Shown here: in pieces, positions 61,412 to 64,000 of the stretch
Layout of the letters: every line of letters begins with the position of its first letter
Numbering within the stretch: position 1 is the stretch's first letter
Assembly: GCA_023384105.1 (NCBI GenBank)
Contig: JAHDXR010000014.1
Span: forward strand, 34,002 to 98,001
Direction of reading: 5' to 3'
Length of the DNA stretch: 64,000 nt
From: Hyphomonadaceae bacterium
GTDB taxonomy: Bacteria; Pseudomonadota; Alphaproteobacteria; Caulobacterales; Aquidulcibacteraceae
The notes under the pieces: model-generated
What the model saw: the letters and a program-made list of their open reading frames with translations, nothing else
Told to the model about the DNA's origin: nothing
Databases searched by the model: none
Position numbers and translations under genes: made by a program

Positions 61412-62287
61412 TCATTGCTGGCTCTCCGCCCAAGCCCCCGCGCAGCCCTTCGCCAGGTCGCGCACGCGGGCGATGAAGCTTTGGCGTTCGGTCGGCGAGA
61501 CCACGCCGCGGGCGTCGAGCAGGTTGAACAGGTGCGACGCCTTCAGCGTGTAGTCGAACGCCGGCAGCACCGCGCCGGCTTCGAGCAGCCGCTTGGCCGT
61601 CGCTTCCGCATCGTTGAACCAGCGCAGGTTCATGTCCGGATCGCTGAGTTCGAAATTGAAGCGCGACTGCTGGCGCTCGTTTTCGAGGAACACGTCGCCA
61701 TAGGTCAGCGGGCACGGGCTGTCGGGATCGTTGAACGGCAGGTCGAACACGCGGTCGACGCCGAACACGTACATCGCCAGCCGCTCGAGCCCGTAGGTCA
61801 GCTCGCCCGAGACCGGGCGCACGTCCAAGCCGCCCACCTGCTGAAAGTAGGTGTACTGCGAGACCTCCATCCCGTCGCACCACACTTCCCAACCCAGGCC
61901 CCAGGCGCCGACGGTCGGGTTCTCCCAATCGTCCTCGACGAAGCGGATGTCGTGCAGCAGCGGATCGATGCCGATGCGCACGAGCGAGTTCAGATAGAGC
62001 TGCTGCAGGTCCGGCGGGTTCGGCTTCAGGATCACCTGGAACTGGTAATAGTGCTGCAGCCGGTTCGGGTTCTCGCCGTAGCGGCCGTCCTTCGGACGCC
62101 GCGACGGCTGCACATAGGCCGCGCGCCAGGGCTTCGGCCCCAGCGCCCTGAGCGTGGTAGCCGGATGCAGCGTGCCCGCCCCCACCTGCTCGTCATAGGG
62201 TTGCAGGATGGCGCAGCCCTGCCCGGCCCAGTAGGCCTGGAGCGTCAGGATCACGTCCTGGAAGCAGCGGGGCGGTTTGTCGGACAT
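61412..62287 (-). CDS. glyQ: glycyl-tRNA synthetase alpha subunit
   Basis: [82 protein letters not shown]. Confidence 0.98.
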   Translation of the reverse strand: MSDKPPRCFQDVILTLQAYWAGQGCAILQPYDEQVGAGTLHPATTLRALGPKPWRAAYVQPSRRPKDGRYGENPNRLQHYYQFQVILKPNPPDLQQLYLNSLVRIGIDPLLHDIRFVEDDWENPTVGAWGLGWEVWCDGMEVSQYTYFQQVGGLDVRPVSGELTYGLERLAMYVFGVDRVFDLPFNDPDSPCPLTYGDVFLENERQQSRFNFELSDPDMNLRWFNDAEATAKRLLEAGAVLPAFDYTLKASHLFNLLDARGVVSPTERQSFIARVRDLAKGCAGAWAESQQ

Positions 62288-62348
62288 TTACTGCGGACGC
62301 GTAATGGCGCCCGCACCCGCGATCAAGCGGTGACGCCGCGTTTGGCCC

Positions 62349-62783
62349 TCAGCCGCGGCGCAGCCAGAGCACAACCCACCAGATTTTGTAGCCCAGGACC
62401 GCCGGCACGAGACCGAGCAGCACGCCCGCGCCAAAGCCGAGCTGGGCGTCCGCGGCGGGGCCGAACATCGCCACCGCCTGCTGGAACGCCCCGGGCTGCA
62501 GCATCGCCAGCACATAGATCAGCATCGACAGCACCACGCCGGCCGAGCCGCCCCAGTACCAGGCGACGTAGTGAGCCTGCAGCGCCGCCTCGTCGAGCGA
62601 AGCCACCCACAGGCTGGCGAACACGGCGATCAGCAGCGCCGCGAACAGCACCACCCAGATCAGCCAGGGCGCGCCGCCCGCGAACACCATCACGCCCAGG
62701 TAGATTCCAAGGCTCGCCAACATGGCGGCCATGGCGAACGCCTTGCGCCGGCGGCGCGGGGATTTGGACGCACTTGCTGTCAT
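62349..62783 (-). CDS. hypothetical membrane protein
   Basis: 144 aa, about four TM helices. Confidence 0.7.
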   Translation of the reverse strand: MTASASKSPRRRRKAFAMAAMLASLGIYLGVMVFAGGAPWLIWVVLFAALLIAVFASLWVASLDEAALQAHYVAWYWGGSAGVVLSMLIYVLAMLQPGAFQQAVAMFGPAADAQLGFGAGVLLGLVPAVLGYKIWWVVLWLRRG

Positions 62784-62799
62784 GCCGTTGTCTCCGCGC

Positions 62800-63012
62800 T
62801 CATTCAGCCGCTTGCGCCGCGTCGTCGGCGCTGAATATCTGCTCGATCGGCAGGCCGAACACCGCCGCGATCTTGAACGCCAGCGGCAGCGACGGATCGT
62901 ACTTGCCGGTCTCGATCGCGTTCACGCTCTGGCGCGAGACGTCGAGCTTCTCGGCCAGGTCGGCCTGACTCCAGTTGCGCTCGGCGCGCAGCACCTTGAG
63001 CCGGTTTCTCAT
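62800..63012 (-). CDS. XRE-family helix-turn-helix regulator
   Basis: MRNRLKVLRAERNWSQADLAEKLDVSRQSVNAIETGKYDPSLPLAFKIAAVFGLPIEQIF. Confidence 0.92.
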   Translation of the reverse strand: MRNRLKVLRAERNWSQADLAEKLDVSRQSVNAIETGKYDPSLPLAFKIAAVFGLPIEQIFSADDAAQAAE

Positions 63013-63419
63013 TTGTAGCGCAGCCGGATGACGATGTGCGCGACGCCGAACACCATGCAGAACGCCGGCAACACCCAGATCAGCGGCAGATGCGGAAACT
63101 CCGCCCATTCTTCGAGAAAGCCGTACGCAAAGCTGCCGAACACGGTGACCGCGCAGGCGACAATCAACGCCTCGTTCTGCAGGCGCCGCTGAAATTCATC
63201 CATCGAACGCGTGAACACGAGATAAGCGCGCAGCATCAGCAGCGCCGGCGCCATCGGCAGCAGCGAAAGCACGATCACCGTCCAGTGCGGCGGCGAGAAA
63301 CGATCGAGCGTGTAGACCGCGATGGCGACAATCGCGACATACGCCAGCGCCGCCGCCGTCATCGCACGCGTATAGCGCGCGCCGGCGCGTTTCAGATTGG
63401 CCGAGGTCTCACACGTCAT
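63009..63419 (-). CDS. hypothetical membrane protein
   Basis: 136 aa, four TM helices; ATGA overlap with the HTH gene. Confidence 0.78.
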   Translation of the reverse strand: MTCETSANLKRAGARYTRAMTAAALAYVAIVAIAVYTLDRFSPPHWTVIVLSLLPMAPALLMLRAYLVFTRSMDEFQRRLQNEALIVACAVTVFGSFAYGFLEEWAEFPHLPLIWVLPAFCMVFGVAHIVIRLRYK

Positions 63420-63441
63420 CGCCGTCTCCTCTCACATCGCA

Positions 63442-63744
63442 TTACTGGCTGGAGTCGGCCCGCCGGCCGAACAGGCGCTGGCGCAGCCGCGCGAGCGAAG
63501 CGCGCCGCTTGGCCAGGAAGCTCCAGCCGAACACGCCGGCGGCGGTCCAGAACAGCACCTCAAGGCTGAGCGCGGCTAGGCCGACCAGGCCCGCCCACAC
63601 CGCCAGGCTGGGGCGCAGGAAATAGCCCACGCCCACCGCCGTCCATGCCGCCGCGGCGAACACGGCCGCTGCGCCCAGCAGCACCCAGCGCAGCTTCATC
63701 CCGCCGCGCTTCGGTCCGACCGTCTCTGTCGCCTGCCGTTCCAT
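63442..63744 (-). CDS. hypothetical small membrane protein
   Basis: MERQATETVGPKRGGMKLRWVLLGAAAVF...; two TM helices. Confidence 0.65.
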   Translation of the reverse strand: MERQATETVGPKRGGMKLRWVLLGAAAVFAAAAWTAVGVGYFLRPSLAVWAGLVGLAALSLEVLFWTAAGVFGWSFLAKRRASLARLRQRLFGRRADSSQ

Positions 63745-63758
63745 CGTCCAGGCCTCCC

Positions 63759-63926
63759 TCAGAGCGAGAATTGCAGCGTGGCGCCGGCGAAGCTGGCGCT
63801 GATCTCGATGCTGGCCGAGGCCAGCGCGAGTTCGACTGTCCACCGGGCCGGAACGGCCATGATCAGCATGAACGCCATCGCCAGACCGGCCACAGCCCCC
63901 GCCAGCCCGATTTCCCGCTCTCCCAT
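63759..63926 (-). CDS. hypothetical small membrane protein
   Basis: MGEREIGLAGAVAGLAMAFMLIMAVPARWTVELALASASIEISASFAGATLQFSL. Confidence 0.5.
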   Translation of the reverse strand: MGEREIGLAGAVAGLAMAFMLIMAVPARWTVELALASASIEISASFAGATLQFSL

Positions 63927-64000
63927 AACACCCTCCGTCAAGCTCACTGGACATTATGCACTTGACGTAGGGAGCCGCTAAATCTAGTTCTGGCCTGCGT

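Overview
This is a 64 kb, high-GC chromosomal window. Gene content and order suggest an alphaproteobacterium of the Caulobacterales/Hyphomonadaceae type: dxs/ispA/xseB/HDAC, dksA-fliX-flgI-flgJ, an ispH-thrB-rnhA neighbourhood and CtrA-like boxes. That placement is inferred from content, not from a search. It is dense with ordinary core genes: dxs, ispA, csaA, xseB, dksA, fliX, flgI, flgJ-like, argS, ispH, thrB, rnhA, ppdK, glyS and glyQ. I saw no rRNA, recognisable tRNA, CRISPR array, prophage or transposase. The less ordinary content is: (i) two tandem 30-aa paralogous micro-proteins (12241-12454) that fall below the cutoff of the supplied ORF track; (ii) a predicted single-pass membrane protein with a TIR-like N-terminus (5866-6960); (iii) families of palindromic intergenic elements, one a roughly 85-127 bp MITE/REP-like element, that sit in almost every convergent gene junction wider than about 50 bp, with fragments apparently absorbed in frame into glyS; (iv) a perfect CtrA-type TTAA-N7-TTAA box upstream of a SleB-type hydrolase and a near-consensus box between fliX and flgI; (v) a beta-helix/diheme-cytochrome gene pair, a cytochrome b561-YceI fusion next to a stand-alone YceI protein, a half-complete ligase-associated repair cassette, and an H1-like Lys/Ala-rich protein. 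Long ORFs antisense to core genes are treated as high-GC shadow ORFs.
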